Below are positions 1 through 11,300 of a stretch of DNA of 29,751 nt, piece by piece (position 1 is the first letter of the stretch; every line of letters begins with the position of its first letter). The notes below the pieces were generated by a model, which was not told where the DNA came from, searched no databases, and saw only the letters and a list, made by a program, of their open reading frames with translations. Both the position numbers and the translations under genes were made by a program. This DNA comes from Guillardia theta CCMP2712 (taxonomy: Eukaryota > Cryptophyceae > Pyrenomonadales > Geminigeraceae), in assembly GCF_000315625.1 (NCBI RefSeq), contig NW_005434657.1:721800-751550 (forward strand), read 5' to 3'.

Positions 1-95
1 GGGGGGGTGGAGCAGGAGGAAGGGAGGAAGGGAGTGGAGGTAGAGGGAGGAAGGAGGAAGGAAGGGAGGGAGGGAACGGGGAGGAACAAGCTCAC

Positions 96-2450
96 CTGGA
101 GGTCGAAGGAGACGATGCCGGAAGAAGTGTTGAGCCTGATAGAGTTGTCAGGGAAGGACAAGAAGAAGAATTGCGATGGAAGCAGATCAGCACTGGGACA
201 AGAAGGAAGTGGGGGAAGAGAGAGGGATGGGGAGGGAGGGAGGGAGGGAGGGAGGGAGGAGGTTTTTGTCACCTCATGGGGGTGAAGCGCTTTGAGGTCT
301 GAGGAGGACGAGGTGGAGGATCTTGAACCTGGTAGACACAATCATGTCGAGGAAGAAGAGGACAGAGGAGATACAGGGAACGAGACAACGGAGAAGAGGA
401 GAGGGGAGGAGGAAATGGAGGAGGAGGAAATGGAGGAGGAGGAAATGGATGAGGAGGAAATGGGATGGGGAGGGGAGAGGAAGAGCATAGCAGGATGAAG
501 ATGTCAGACCTTGAGTGGTCGACCCAGCCCGTTAGAATGAAGACCCTGAAAGAAATTGATGAATGCAATACAGGCAGAAAACAGGGGAGCAGGGCAAGGA
601 AAGAGAAGTTCAGGAGGCGGAGCAGGAGGAGGAGGAGGAGCACCAGCAGGAGAATGAGGAGGGGAATGAGGAGGAGCAGGAGGGGCAGGAGCAGGAGGAG
701 AATGAGGAGGGGAATGAGGAGGAGCAGGAGGGGCAGGAGCAGGAGGACACTCTCTTACAAGGCTGAGGAAGTGAGCAGTTGCAGTCCTAGCTGATGAGGG
801 CTGCGGAGAAACAAAACAACGATGAAAGACATTGCAAGGTTAGGCAAGACCAGACGAGACAAAGAGAGAAGAAGGAGGAAATGAAGATGGGGAGAAAGAG
901 GAGGAGCAAGAGGGACAGGAGGAAGCAAGGAGGATGTTCGCCACCTGAGCTTTTCGCACCATGACGAAGGGATTGTTCTCCGTCTCCTCGTCGCTGGGAA
1001 AAGTCAGAGAGAGAAGCGGAGGGATGAAGATGAAAGCACACAGCAAGGTTGAGGCACAAGGCTGCAAGAGATAAGAGGAAACGAGAGGGGAGATTGGCGA
1101 AGAGAGACAGGAGGAGGAGCGATGAAGGGCAGGGAGTGGGGAGAAGAAGGAACATGAAGAGAGGAAGAGGAAGAGGAAGAGGAAGAGGAAGAGGAACGAG
1201 GGGGGAACGAAGGAGGGTGAACAGACCTGCTCTCGTCTCCTGATCCCTCAGACCCGCTGTCACTGTCCTTGGAGTTGTCGCTGACGTCTGACTTGAGCCG
1301 CCTCTCCTGCTTCTCGTCACAAGGGACGGCAGAACTCCAGGCTACCATCTCCTCCTCCTCCATCTCGATCTTCATCATCCTGACCAAACCTTCAGTTCAC
1401 AGAGCCTACCTCCTCCTTTCCCGCTCTCCCCCGTTTCCCCATCTCTCCCCTTCCCCTTCCCTCCTCCTCCTCCTCCTCTACCGCAGCCTCTTCTCCTCTT
1501 CCGCTTTCTTCGCCTGCATTCGTCGTCATCATCGGCGAGCTCACTGCTCCCTCACCGCTTGCTGGACGATGCGACTGAAATTCTTGTGACCGTCTGGTCC
1601 CAACATGTTCCAGATTGCCTACCAGTCAACTCACGTAAAGTCCAACGCCCCCCAGGCTCCTCCCTCCTCCTCCTCCTCCTCCTCCTCCCTTCCTCCGCCT
1701 TCTTTCCTCCTGCCTCCTCTCTCCCCTTGTTCTCTGACTCCATCGCCTCCTCCCCTCCCCCTCTGTCCGTATCCTCGTCTCCTCTTCGTCTTCCTCTCCC
1801 TTCCGCTCTCACATGACAGATGTCCACCCCGATGTCCCTCAGGTTCTGAATGCCGAAGTGCCTGAACAGACAAGAAAAGATGAGCAAGACAAGTCAAGTC
1901 AGCATAAAACAAGATGACACAAATCCTCACATGTTCGCATTTTCTCCTCGCCTTGGACCCGCAAAAGAAACTTCGAGAGTGAAAGTGTTGGCGATGCCAA
2001 AGTCTCTCCACCTGTACGAGGATGAGGAACAGAGGAGAGAGCAAGCTATTAACCAACAAGACACTCACATGAAGGCTCGCCCGGTTGCATTCTTGTTCTT
2101 CCTGATCTTGAACTTGCAGTCTACCAAAACAAACATCACCTTCAACATATCCCTGATCTTTATCGTCTCATCATCATCTCCATTTTCTTCTTTTCCTTGT
2201 CAATCATCGTCTTCTCCGTCTTTTCGCACCTTCGAGTGAAAATGACGAGTTTTGCTCGGAAAGAAGAGTCGGGAAGACAAGCTCACTGAAAAGTTGCGGA
2301 GGTGGAACATTTCTCTGAAAGAATCGTCATCATTGTCGGCGTCATCGTCATCGACTTCATCACTCTCCTCCCCCTCCTCCTCCTCCTCATCATCTCCATC
2401 ATCATCATCATCTTCATCATCATCATCATCTCCATCATCATCATCATCAT

Positions 2451-2498
<48 letters not shown>

Positions 2499-2976
2499 TA
2501 TCTCTATCGCAAATCTTGTTCGTGATGATACTGTAATAGATTGGTTGACCTGTCCGATCCTCCAGTCTCTCCATCCCTTCGCTTCACACCCGTAAACAAA
2601 AACTACATCTCGAGTCAGGAACAGCAGAGAGCAAGAGGAAACAACGCGCGAGGGGGGGGGAGGAAGAGAAGAGGAGGAAGAAAGAAGAGGGGAGAGAGGC
2701 AGTAGACAGGAGGAAAGAGGAGACGAAGGATGTAGAGTGTGGAGAAGGTGGGGGGGTGAAGACAAGAGAGGGAAGAGACAAGGAGGGCGGGGAACAGGAA
2801 GGGAGTGAAGGAGACCCATTGCAACATACCATTGTTCTTGCAGGAATGGCCGTGAAGGTCAAGGTAGAGGGCGATCTTGAGATGCAACGTGAGGAGGGAG
2901 GAGGAGAAGGAGTCAAGCGTTCACCTCCCTTTCCCTCTTGAACCTCTTGACCATCCTCTTCAATATCACAGTCAGT

Positions 2977-3055
<79 letters not shown>

Positions 3056-6000
3056 CTCTCCCCTTCCATCTCTCCTCCCGTCCCTCCTCACAATCCTTCC
3101 CCTCTTCTCTCAACTGCTCTATCTCCTCTGCTCTCCTTCCACTCCTCTTCTTCCTGCTACTCTCTCCTCCCTTCTCTCTCCTCTCTCTCCCCATCCCCTC
3201 CTCTCCCCTCTCTGCTCATTCTTCTCCCTTCTTCTCACCTGCAGGTGGTGGATGGTCGGATGGATCAGCCGCGATGCCTCCACGTACCTTCTGTTGAGAT
3301 CGTGACCTGCCGCTGTTGTGAGAAGAGAAGAGAAGACAAGAGAAGACAAGAGAAGAGAAGAGAAGAGAAGAGAAGAGAAGAGAAGAGAAGAGAAGACAAG
3401 AGAAGAGAAGAGAAGAGAAGAGAAGAGAAGAGAAGAGAAGAGAAGAGCAGAGAAGAGAAGAGAAGAGAAGAGAAGAGAAGAGAAGAGAAGAGAAGAGAAG
3501 AGAAGAGAAGAGAAGAGAAGAGGAAGAGAGAGCAGACTGACAAGCAAGGAGAAAAGACAAGACAACTAAAGCGAGATGATATAAGGAGGGTCAGAGGAGA
3601 GGAGGAGACTGGAGAGGATACGCGGGGGAGAGAGCCGCATCGAGAAAGATCAGGATAGGTACAGGATCCAGCAGTGACAGGAAGGGAACATGGGAAAGTA
3701 AAATGGGGAGGAAGAGGAGGAAGAAAGGAAGAGATGAAGGAGAAACTGGGAAGGAGGAGGGAGGAGAGAGGAGAGGAGGAGGAGGGAGGAGAAGGGAGAG
3801 GAGCGAGGAGAGAGGAGAGAGGAAGGAAGAGGAGCAGACCCGCTAGTCCTGTCCTGTAGTTTCCCAGGACGACGCCATCAGGATTCAACATGGGGACGAT
3901 CTTGAAGACAAAACGATTTCTCAACCTTGAAAATCAACTTCATCAACAACACCCAAGACAAACTTGCTCAGTCTCTGTCTCTATCTCTCCTCTCTAATTC
4001 ATCACATTCGAACCAATCCTCACTCCCCTCCTCATTCTTCTTCTTCTCCTCCTCCTCCTCCTCCTCCTTCTTCTCCTCCTCCTCTTCCTCCTCCTCCTCC
4101 TCCTTGTCCTCCTCTGCTGCTTTGCCTCCTCCTCCCTCAGTACCGGTCTGCCAACTCCGAGTCACCCGTCAGGAATCGTAAGATCCCATCCATCATCCAG
4201 CTGCTGTTGGTCTCCCCAGGATGCACACGAGCCTGAGAAGCATGAAGATCAATCCCTCCCTCCCTCCCTCCCTCCTGCTTCTCCTGCTCTCCATATTCAT
4301 ACTCCACCTCCTCCCTCCTCCTTCCTCCTCCCCTCTTCACTCACAGTAATTACTATCCCCTTCCTTTCATTCCTGGGCAAATAGTCCGGCCCAGGAACTT
4401 CGCGAGGGACCTGGTGGGCAGTTACAAGAGCAACAAGAAGAAGCGACACGAAGAACCATGTTTGTAATTGTCAACACATGACATTTGTTTCCTGACAGCA
4501 TGTAAGCAACATTTCTACCAGAGCATCTCTCGTCTCCTTCTTTTACTCTCCTCTCCTCTCCCCTCCCTTTCCCTCACCTCCCCTCCCCTCTCCTCTCCTC
4601 CCCTCTCCTCTCCTCTCCTCTCCTCTCCTGCCACTCACGAGCAATCGTCTTGCACAACAAGTTTTTTTGAAAGAACTCTGACGGAGAAACCTGCGAGTCT
4701 GCCTGCTTGCCAGATGCTTCTGGATGCTCGATCGCGAACAACAGCCTCTGCAGGTCTAAAAAAACCGTCAAATCACGTCAATCACGCGACTGACCTGCCT
4801 GTGTATGTGTACGGAAAGCAGTGGGCGATGTAGCAAACGTCGTCATCGAAAGGGAACTGGGAGCAACAGGTCAGGGAGAAGGCGCAAGAGGTCCTCCAGT
4901 GTGTCTCACTTGGACTTCGAAACTCAAAGTGCGATAGAATTCTTGTCTCTCAGTCTCCTGCTCACACGTCAACGGCCCCGCCTCGTCGTCTCCCTCCCCT
5001 CACGTCTCGTCGCTCTATGGTGGTCGGGTTCATCCTGTAAGAGATGTTCTTTCCGCATCGATGCCATCCAACCTGAAGGGAAGTGAGCGAAAAGGAGAGA
5101 GAGGGTCAGACGATAAAGAGTACATGTTGACGCTGTTCCTTCATGGACGAGTACATGAGAGGCTGTAGGCCGCTGGAGAAGCAGTCATCTCCTTGTTTCT
5201 TTTTTCCCTTCGCTCACCCGCTGTACAGGGATCGAGGCTTCACGAGGTTGACGATGTTGAACCGATAGCTGACGCCTGCGAGGACGAGGAGGCGGAGGTG
5301 AGAGGAGACGAGAGGGGAGAAGAGACGAGAGGGGAGGGGAGAGGAGGGGAGGGAAGGGGAGGGAAGGGGAGGTGAGAAGAGACGAGAGGTGAGAAGAGAC
5401 GAGAGGGGAGAGGAGAGGAGGGGAGGGAAGGGGAGAGGTGAGAAGAGACGAGAGGTGAGAGGAGACGAGAGGGGAGGGAAGACGAGAGGGGAGGGAAGAC
5501 GAGAGGGGAGGGGAGACGAGAGGGGAGGGGAGAGGAGGGGAGGGAAGGGGAGGGAGGAGAGCAGGGCAAAGGAGAGGATGCTTGCAGGAAATAAACAGCA
5601 TTGATGGAGGTAGAAGGGCGACAGAAAGTGACTTGACCTGCTCTCGTGTTTCCAACTTGAAAGTAAAACCATTGAGTATGAGAGTTGGTATTGTAGTCCG
5701 TGCAGAGAAAGAGATCGTAACAGAAATCTCCCGTCTGCAGCAATAGTCTGAACAACCTTCCTCCCCACCTCAACCCTCTCAGCTCACTCGCACGGCCCGC
5801 TGGAGGTTGCCGCTCTCAAACCGAGACTCGAAGACAAGGGTGCTGTCGTTGCTGTTCTTGGGCACGTAGTACGGCGGGAGATGGTCGACAACAAACGATC
5901 TCTGAATGACTTGTCAAACTTCCGACAACTCGCATTGCCCTTCCTCACAGTCTCTGAGATCATGAGCGGGTTGCTCCTCGAGGCGCGTTCGAAGACAACC

Positions 6001-6861
6001 CTTGAGAACTCAAGGTCTGAGCCATCCGACGGCAGCCTGCCACAGACCGGGGCCTCCGATAGCAACGGCTCGCCTCCATCGTTCCCCTGACCCACGAAGT
6101 GCCTGAGAGGAAGGTTAGTGAGAGGAGAAGCTTTTAAGATGACGCGAGCGAGGCAACCATGGCGGGGGATGCATCAAGGTCTCGATCCCAGTGCGAGGCG
6201 GTTCGAGCACAAGTCGGGGTGGTTGCGAGGGTTTGGCCAGCACAGGAGCTTCTCCGACGAGGTTTTCGTCCGAGGACGAGAGAGGAGGCTGAAGCTCAAG
6301 TCAGACGTCTGCCTCCATCAAGAGACATGCTACCGTCATGTCAGGATCTCTGCCTCCCTCGGAGGACATGTAGCCATCGTCTTCTGACATGTTGTACTCG
6401 TTGGCGTTGTCGCTTGACGCTGACTCGTCCGTGGCAGTCTCGCATCGTTTCTTATTCCTACAAGCGTAGAACCACGACAAGAGAACGTCCTTCTTTCTCT
6501 GCATCTCGCTGCACCCCTGAGTGCAGATGACATGCTTGCAATACGGGCAGACTGAATCGATACGAGCGTGTGTCCTGAAACGCCTGGCTATTCGCTCTTT
6601 CCATTGCCTCTTTGTACTGCCTCCGGAATCTTTCATCTCGGAGCTTGATCTGCCCTTCACCGGCGAGCGAGTCAGGTTGCTGAATTTGAATGCCTACGGA
6701 GAGACGACATGAAAAATCTCGTCACTGCCAGCAGCGGCGGCGGAGCTCGGGTTTGGCTCGGAGCGCTCATGGGTCATACTAGAGGCGCTTATGGCTGACT
6801 TCGGAAGCTGAAGACGCATGTAGCACAAGTGTGATGCCCTCGGGAGCTCAATAGCGACCAT
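96..6861 (-). CDS. CCP2/3-like: Cytosolic carboxypeptidase, CCP2/3 (AGBL2/3) type, M14 zinc metallopeptidase; 3' end outside window
   Basis: The family removes glutamates from tubulin tails and other polyglutamylated proteins in the cytosol, axoneme and centriole. I spliced 32 exons in continuous phase (854 codons). Key exons are 5788-5901 (FESRFESGNLQ, N-terminal CCP domain), 5638-5734 (HTQWFYFQV), 5218-5275 (YRFNIVNLVKP), 4799-4856 (CYIAHCFPYTY), 4144-4232 (ARVHPGETNSSW), 3840-3925 (IVPMLNPDGV), 3239-3306 (DLNR), 2830-2875 (LDLHGHS), 2550-2608 (YGCE) and 1931-2011 (FTLE). Zinc ligands are H483, E486 and H579; the catalytic Glu is near 665, so the enzyme looks intact. The closest match I recall is vertebrate CCP2/CCP3 rather than CCP1 or CCP5. 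After the catalytic domain comes a low-complexity acidic tail (1227-1379). The last visible exon is 96-192, with a donor at 95. Introns run from 32 to 533 nt; the long ones are simple repeats. The first three exons (6726-6861, 6564-6693, 6334-6508) and the start are the least certain. Confidence 0.92.
1158..1196. repeat. (GGAAGA)n hexanucleotide tract
   Basis: A perfect AGAGGA/GGAAGA purine run inside the CCP intron 994-1226. Confidence 0.85.
2387..2499. repeat. (ATC)n trinucleotide microsatellite
   Basis: CAT/ATC repeats with a few TCC interruptions make up about half of the CCP intron 2315-2549. On the minus strand they read as a spurious Asp-rich frame. Confidence 0.93.
2975..3054. repeat. 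(TCCTCG)n hexanucleotide microsatellite
   Basis: About 13 near-perfect units within the CCP intron just upstream (on the minus strand) of the exon at 2925-2957. The same unit recurs in an intron of the SET gene. Confidence 0.93.
3321..3523. repeat. (AGAAG)n pentanucleotide microsatellite, about 200 bp
   Basis: About 40 units with sparse variants (GACAAG, GAGCAG), inside the longest CCP intron (3307-3839, 533 nt). All six frames give artefact ORFs rich in KRREE or LFSS. Confidence 0.95.
4019..4137. repeat. (TCC)n/(TTC)n pyrimidine tract
   Basis: An imperfect CTC/TTC run in the CCP intron 3926-4143. It is purine on the sense strand, so intron repeats are not restricted to one orientation. Confidence 0.85.
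5298..5565. repeat. GA-rich minisatellite (GAGAGGGGA-type units)
   Basis: Degenerate units of 6-10 bp alternating GAGACGAGAG and GGGGAGG make up most of the 362-nt CCP intron 5276-5637. Confidence 0.85.
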
Positions 6862-7241
6862 TACAGCAGAGCACCCTCGGACATGCTCAGAACAGTCTCC
6901 TCTCCTTGCTCACTCCTGCCTCCCTCCTCCCCTCCTGCTTTCATCTTGCCGTCCCACTGAGCATTTCATTGTGCCCACCGCCGGAAACCCCTAACTAAAA
7001 AACAATATTTTTTGTAAATATTGTAAATATTGTTTTAAAGAGGTGTATTGAGAATCCAAGAGAGTGAAATTGTTTCTGGTACTATTGATTCCGATCTCCA
7101 GTCAATACTTTTTTTAGTACTGAAAAAGTCAAAAGCTAAAACAACAAAAACATTTTATATTTGTACGGTACATATATTGCAAATTTTTGGAGAATGAAAA
7201 AAAACTTGACCGCCTTCTCAAAGTTTTCAACCGACCGGCGA
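6862..7241. other. Divergent intergenic region between the CCP gene and the LamG/LysM gene
   Basis: This 380-bp stretch separates two genes transcribed away from each other, so it should hold both promoters. Its middle (about 6990-7200) is strikingly AT-rich against GC-rich surroundings. It contains inverted repeats and two TGTAAATA octamers. I see no convincing TATA box position and no gene. In-frame ATGs at 7161 and 7194 lie upstream of the start I chose for the next gene. Confidence 0.7.
6999..7036. promoter_or_regulatory. Perfect 12-bp inverted repeat in the divergent promoter
   Basis: AAAACAATATTT at 6999-7010 is the exact reverse complement of AAATATTGTTTT at 7025-7036, with a 14-nt spacer. 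It is the strongest palindrome I noticed in the intergenic DNA. It could be a dimeric factor site or a structured leader. The function is unknown. Confidence 0.55.
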
Positions 7242-10200
7242 ATGGTGGTACCATGGCTGCGGGTTTTGGTAGCGGCGGCGATGGCGGCGATGGCGAGGGG
7301 GAAGGGCAGGGCAGAGCAGAGCGTCTTCCTGGACGGGAAGCAAGGGGGTATGCACGCGCTCCTCCTCCAGCTCGCCTTTTCTTCTTGAGCCTTTCTTGTT
7401 CATCTCCTTTCCTCCACCAGAGCTCGTTTTTCCTATTCCTCCTCTCGGGTGTCATATCTCTTACACCTGCTTTGAGCAGCATTCGCGGACAAATATCCCC
7501 CAGACCCAGGGTTTGTGTTCGTCAATCCTCGTCGATCCTCGCAGACATCAGCTCCGACGTGGTTTGAAGTGCCGGGGTCGTTGACCCTAGATGGGTGGAT
7601 GAGACCGAGGAATCTCTTCATCGGCACAGACATAGAGGGAGGAGTGATTAGCTGCCTTGTCACCGATGACAAGCTGGCATCCTACAGCGGCTTCGGGGTT
7701 CTTGTGAGCGGGCAGCAGTTCAGGGGGAATCTTTTGTTCAAGGCGACGGTCGGGTCGACTCAGCAGACCATCAACAGCACCATCAGCGAGAACACCTGGT
7801 ATTACTTCACAGCCATCTTCAACCGGGGCTCCTGCACCAATCAAGTGTGCTCGCCGTCAAGCATGAGTTTGTACATCAACTCTGTCAGAGTTGCTTCCAG
7901 CACGTTTCAGTCATCTGACGGTGAGATCATATTTGCTCTGAAGGTGATGAAGTGAAGATACTGGCAGGAATCTCATTCTGGCCTTCGAATGACCTGCTGA
8001 TCGGGAAACAGTTTCCTATCCCCAGCAATCTCAACAGCCAGCAATACTTTGCTGGGCTACTGGACGAGATGAGGTTCTGGTCAAGAGCAGTGAGCACTGC
8101 AGAAATCCCGATCCTGCAGTACTCCACCATAGGACTGACGACTCCTGTCGCAACATCCCTTCAGGCGTATTGGAACTTCAATGAGGTAGACGTATTTTCA
8201 TTTCCTCTCTTTCTTTTGACATCTTTTCATTTCCTCCCTTGCTTTGGCAACGTCATGTCAGGCGGTCTGTACGCCAGACCTCTGCAGGTGAATCCAAAAC
8301 CAACCGACTTCTTTTGCTTAAGCTAATCAATCTCATTCAGGGCTGGCAATCAGCTCTGGGCACAGACTCAGGATGGTTCTTACATTTTGCAGTCAAGCCC
8401 CTCAAATTCGCCGCAATGGTGTGTTTGACATGCTTGCGTAGTAAATTCTACTGACGGTTCAGCCAAGTCTGGCGGTTTCCTCATACGTCAACGTCACGGC
8501 AGCTATTCCCGTGGAGATCAACAGCTGTGGCAATTCTCCTCCAGACAACATGCGCTGGTCCAAGTCGAACCTGGAAGCAGGGGGGCAACTACGTCCGGCC
8601 AGTAGGTTTGAAGCGTGTCTCTCCATCGATGCCGTGGGTCCGTGGGATGGGATGAACATCTACATCGCGAATTGTATCCAGGGCGCAACAAACCAGCAGT
8701 GGGAAATCACTGCTACAGGACAGATCCGAAGTCAACTCACAGGGACGTGCTTGACGGTGAGAAGCATGAATCGTTCACCAGTCGTTCCTGATCGATGTTA
8801 TTCAGGCTGGCGACACTGCAATAGGTGGAGTTGACCTTTGCTGTTCTTGCACAATCAGGTTCTCACACCTTGTTGCACAGGCTCTAGCGTGTACATCATC
8901 GACTGCTACGACTTTCAGATCGGAGCTGTTCCCTTCATTGCGCTCGACGTCATGAACAGACATCATGGCAGCTTCAAGGGGACAGCCAAGTTCTCAACGC
9001 TGGGAGACTCGCTGGGTTGCTGTGCCCCCATCGACACGCCTCCTGAAGTGATCTCCATCGGGGCAGACAACGTGGTTGCGGGTCAAGACATCGTGATAGC
9101 CGGGGCAATTGGCAAGACGATCACCGTCGAGGTCCTGGCAAGGGACAAGAACGTCAATGACGGAGTCACTATCATGATGCTCGTCCCGCCCAGCGCTGAC
9201 GCCGTTTTCGCACCCTTTGACACAGCGCTGAATCCTCGCGTCTACACCTTCACCTGGAGGCCCCTGCTGTCAACCAACTGGACTAACCCCACCTACGCCG
9301 TGTTCCAGGCCTTCGATACCCCGACCAACGAGTACAACGCGAGCGACCCAGCAGACCGAGCCTTCTCGCTGAGAGCTTCGCTGCGGATAGAAATTAGGAT
9401 CCCTCCGCTGCTCGTGTCCCCCACCCCTGTGGACGGCACAGTCTTCACGGTCAACTTCGGTTCCCAGCTCTCCTTCACCGTTTCGGTGGAGACCCGAGAC
9501 CCGACAGAAGTAGTTCGCGTCGACTTCGTGGAGGCTGGTCAGTCCTGGTTGCTGCCGCCGCCATCGAACGTGGTGATCGGGCCTCAAGTCCCGACCCCCA
9601 CGCCTACCGTGAACGGGATGGTGGACCGCTACAACCCGACGTCGAGGACGTGGACGTTTGCGGCGGAGGCGAGCGACTCCGGCAAGACCTACGAGGTTTG
9701 CTTCTACGGGTCCAAGGTGAACGTGCTGGGGACGGACAGCAGGACTGAGATCCGATGCGTGAGGATTGTAATACCCATGCCTCGACCAGTGTTCTTGGCC
9801 GGGACGACGGCGAACAACACAAACTTCACGTCTCTTGTTGGCTGCGGTACTTACTTCGACGTGCTGATAGGACAGAATGACACGTCCACCGCCTACACCG
9901 TCTACGTCACTCCCAGTCATTACGTGCGCTTCCTCTTCAATGGGACGGGACTTGTGTATAACGGGCTCCCCCCGCGAGCGAGGTTCGTGCAGACAGACGT
10001 GTTGGGGTACAGCTTCAACTTCTCCTGGGACCATGACATCGGGGAGGAGGGGCAGTGGATCGTTTGCTTCGAGCTGTCCGACAACGTGAACATCTCCCGA
10101 GTCACCCGCTGCGTCTACATCAACGTCCCTCGCTGCAGGCGCTGTATCAGGGCAGGGGACACGCTCGAGAAAATCGTGAAGCTGTACGGGTCCAGCTGGA

Positions 10201-10519
10201 TCGAACTGTTTGGTGAGCTTCCACTCTGTGGTGAACCTCCTCTGACGCAACTGCAGCCGTCAACCCAGCCCTCAACGGCAACCCAGACGACCTGCGACCC
10301 GGCGACGTGCTGAACGTAGGGGTGATCTACAGGATCTTCAGCGCCAAGACGCTCGTGGAGGTCTCCAACCAGACGCGGTCGACGACGCGACTGATTCGGC
10401 TGCTCAACCCGGACATCAACTCAGACGTCTGGAGCTTTCAAGCGTATGATAGGATATGTATCCTCCCAGCAATGTGCGGGGACACTTGTGCTGGGTCTGC
10501 CAACTGCGATAGACCTTGA
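7242..10519 (+). CDS. Secreted multidomain protein: LamG-like, beta-trefoil lectin-like, Ig-like modules, C-terminal LysM
   Basis: Eight exons join in phase: 7242-7347, 7480-7920, 7968-8185, 8262-8287, 8341-8422, 8463-8756, 8859-10212 and 10257-10519, giving 927 aa. The start shows a hydrophobic signal-like segment (VPWLRVLVAAAMAAMA). Residues about 45-250 look like a LamG/concanavalin jellyroll, with a FAGLLDEMRFWSRAVS signature. Residues about 256-410 resemble a ricin-B-type beta-trefoil lectin fold (NQLW and NQQW motifs, paired Cys). This is a sugar-binding module name and no toxin is implied. Then come roughly three Ig/cadherin-like modules (about 420-800) and one clear LysM (AGDTLEKIVKLYGSSW, NPALNGNPDDLRPGDVL) plus a second LysM-like unit ending in ICILPAMC. 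I infer a glycan-binding extracellular or wall protein. Upstream ATGs at 7161 and 7194 are alternatives. The 26-nt exon and the 40-nt intron 8423-8462 were chosen because they keep the frame. Confidence 0.85.
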
Positions 10520-10578
10520 TCCTGCGATCTGACAAGTCCATGCCTCTCATCTTCGATGCTTCTTGTACATGTTTCCTT

Positions 10579-10586
10579 GTAAATAT
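10579..10586 (+). promoter_or_regulatory. Possible PUF (Pumilio) recognition element in 3' UTR
   Basis: TGTAAATA fits the known PUF consensus UGUANAUA and lies 60 nt after the LamG/LysM stop codon. It sits inside a 14-mer (10577-10590) that also occurs at 7012-7025. Being part of a polyadenylation signal is an alternative reading. Confidence 0.35.
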
Positions 10587-10620
10587 TGTATCCATTCATC
10601 TCCTGCCCGTTGCGCCTTTA

Positions 10621-10701
10621 TCTTCTCTTCTCTTCTCTTCTCTTCTCTTCTCTTCTCTTCTCTTCTCTTCTCTTCTCTTCTCTTCTCTTCTCTTCTCTTC
10701 T
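10621..10701. repeat. (TCTTC)n pentanucleotide microsatellite
   Basis: Sixteen perfect units 100 nt after the LamG/LysM gene, followed by variant copies split by TAAAACT. It is the reverse complement of the tract at 3321-3523. Confidence 0.95.
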
Positions 10702-11300
10702 AAAACTTCTTCTCTTCTCTTCTAAAACTTCTTCTCTTCTCTGCTCGCCTCTCCTTCACTCTCGTCGACTTGTTGTGAAGCAAACCAAGGAGGACGCGAG
10801 GATCATCCCTACAAACCCGCCTCAAGCAAACTAATGCTTGATGGCTTTGACATGTGCGATACAGGGGGTACTGGTAATTGTAGTACCGGTACTTGATCGA
10901 ATCGAGAGAGAGAATTTAGTATCAAAAGAGGAATCTGATGGGGTGGGTGGTGTACAAAGCAGGGGTGGTAATTATGTTGACCGCTACCAGTCAGGAGGCA
11001 ACACAATGGATTGATGGTAGTGGAGAGCAGCGGGAAGGGAGGAAGGGAAGGGAAGGAGAAGGAGAAGGACAGGAGGGAGGGAAGGATGGCGGGAGAGGGG
11101 AAAGGGAGAGAAGCATGATGAAACGGAAGGTTCCTCTATTGTAGTTCGTGATTACATTTCTTGACGAGCTTTTTGAGCATTTTCAGCAGGCAACGGAGTG
11201 TAAGCAGAAGATTCTAGTGTTGAGAGTCTGGTGAAGACGTCCAGCCTTCTTGAACGACGAGCAGACCCATGTAAGACGAGTCGTCACTACTGATCGTGAC

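Larger units (their letters stand above)
10520..11300. other. Intergenic region with pentanucleotide microsatellite
   Basis: No gene is supported here. It holds the 3' flank of the LamG/LysM gene with a TGTAAATA octamer, a (TCTTC)n tract, an inverted repeat (GGTACT at 10867 and AGTACC at 10882) and a purine-rich GGGAAGG tract around 11030-11110. It ends in the presumed promoter of the next gene. Confidence 0.7.

Noticed and set aside
2200-2574. Aspartate-rich frame on the minus strand
   Set aside because: It comes from the (ATC)n repeat. Only its last part overlaps a real CCP exon, which is read in another frame (2230-2314).
3321-3523. Regular repeats that could suggest a CRISPR array
   Set aside because: There are no spacers. 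The unit is a 5-bp microsatellite, and the host is a eukaryote.
3119-3924. Several long frames rich in Leu-Phe-Ser-Ser or Arg-Glu-Lys
   Set aside because: They are translations of the (AGAAG)n microsatellite inside a CCP intron and begin and end without any gene signals.
8499-8890. Possible toxin gene suggested by the ricin-B-like trefoil
   Set aside because: Only a lectin-type beta-trefoil module is present, among adhesion-type domains. There is no catalytic toxin chain.
9270-10250. A 326-aa open frame on the minus strand
   Set aside because: It lies opposite the long exon 8859-10212 of the LamG/LysM gene, whose frame carries recognisable modules and in-phase splice junctions. The minus frame is Arg/Val/Gly-rich with no motif, as expected of an antisense shadow in GC-rich DNA.
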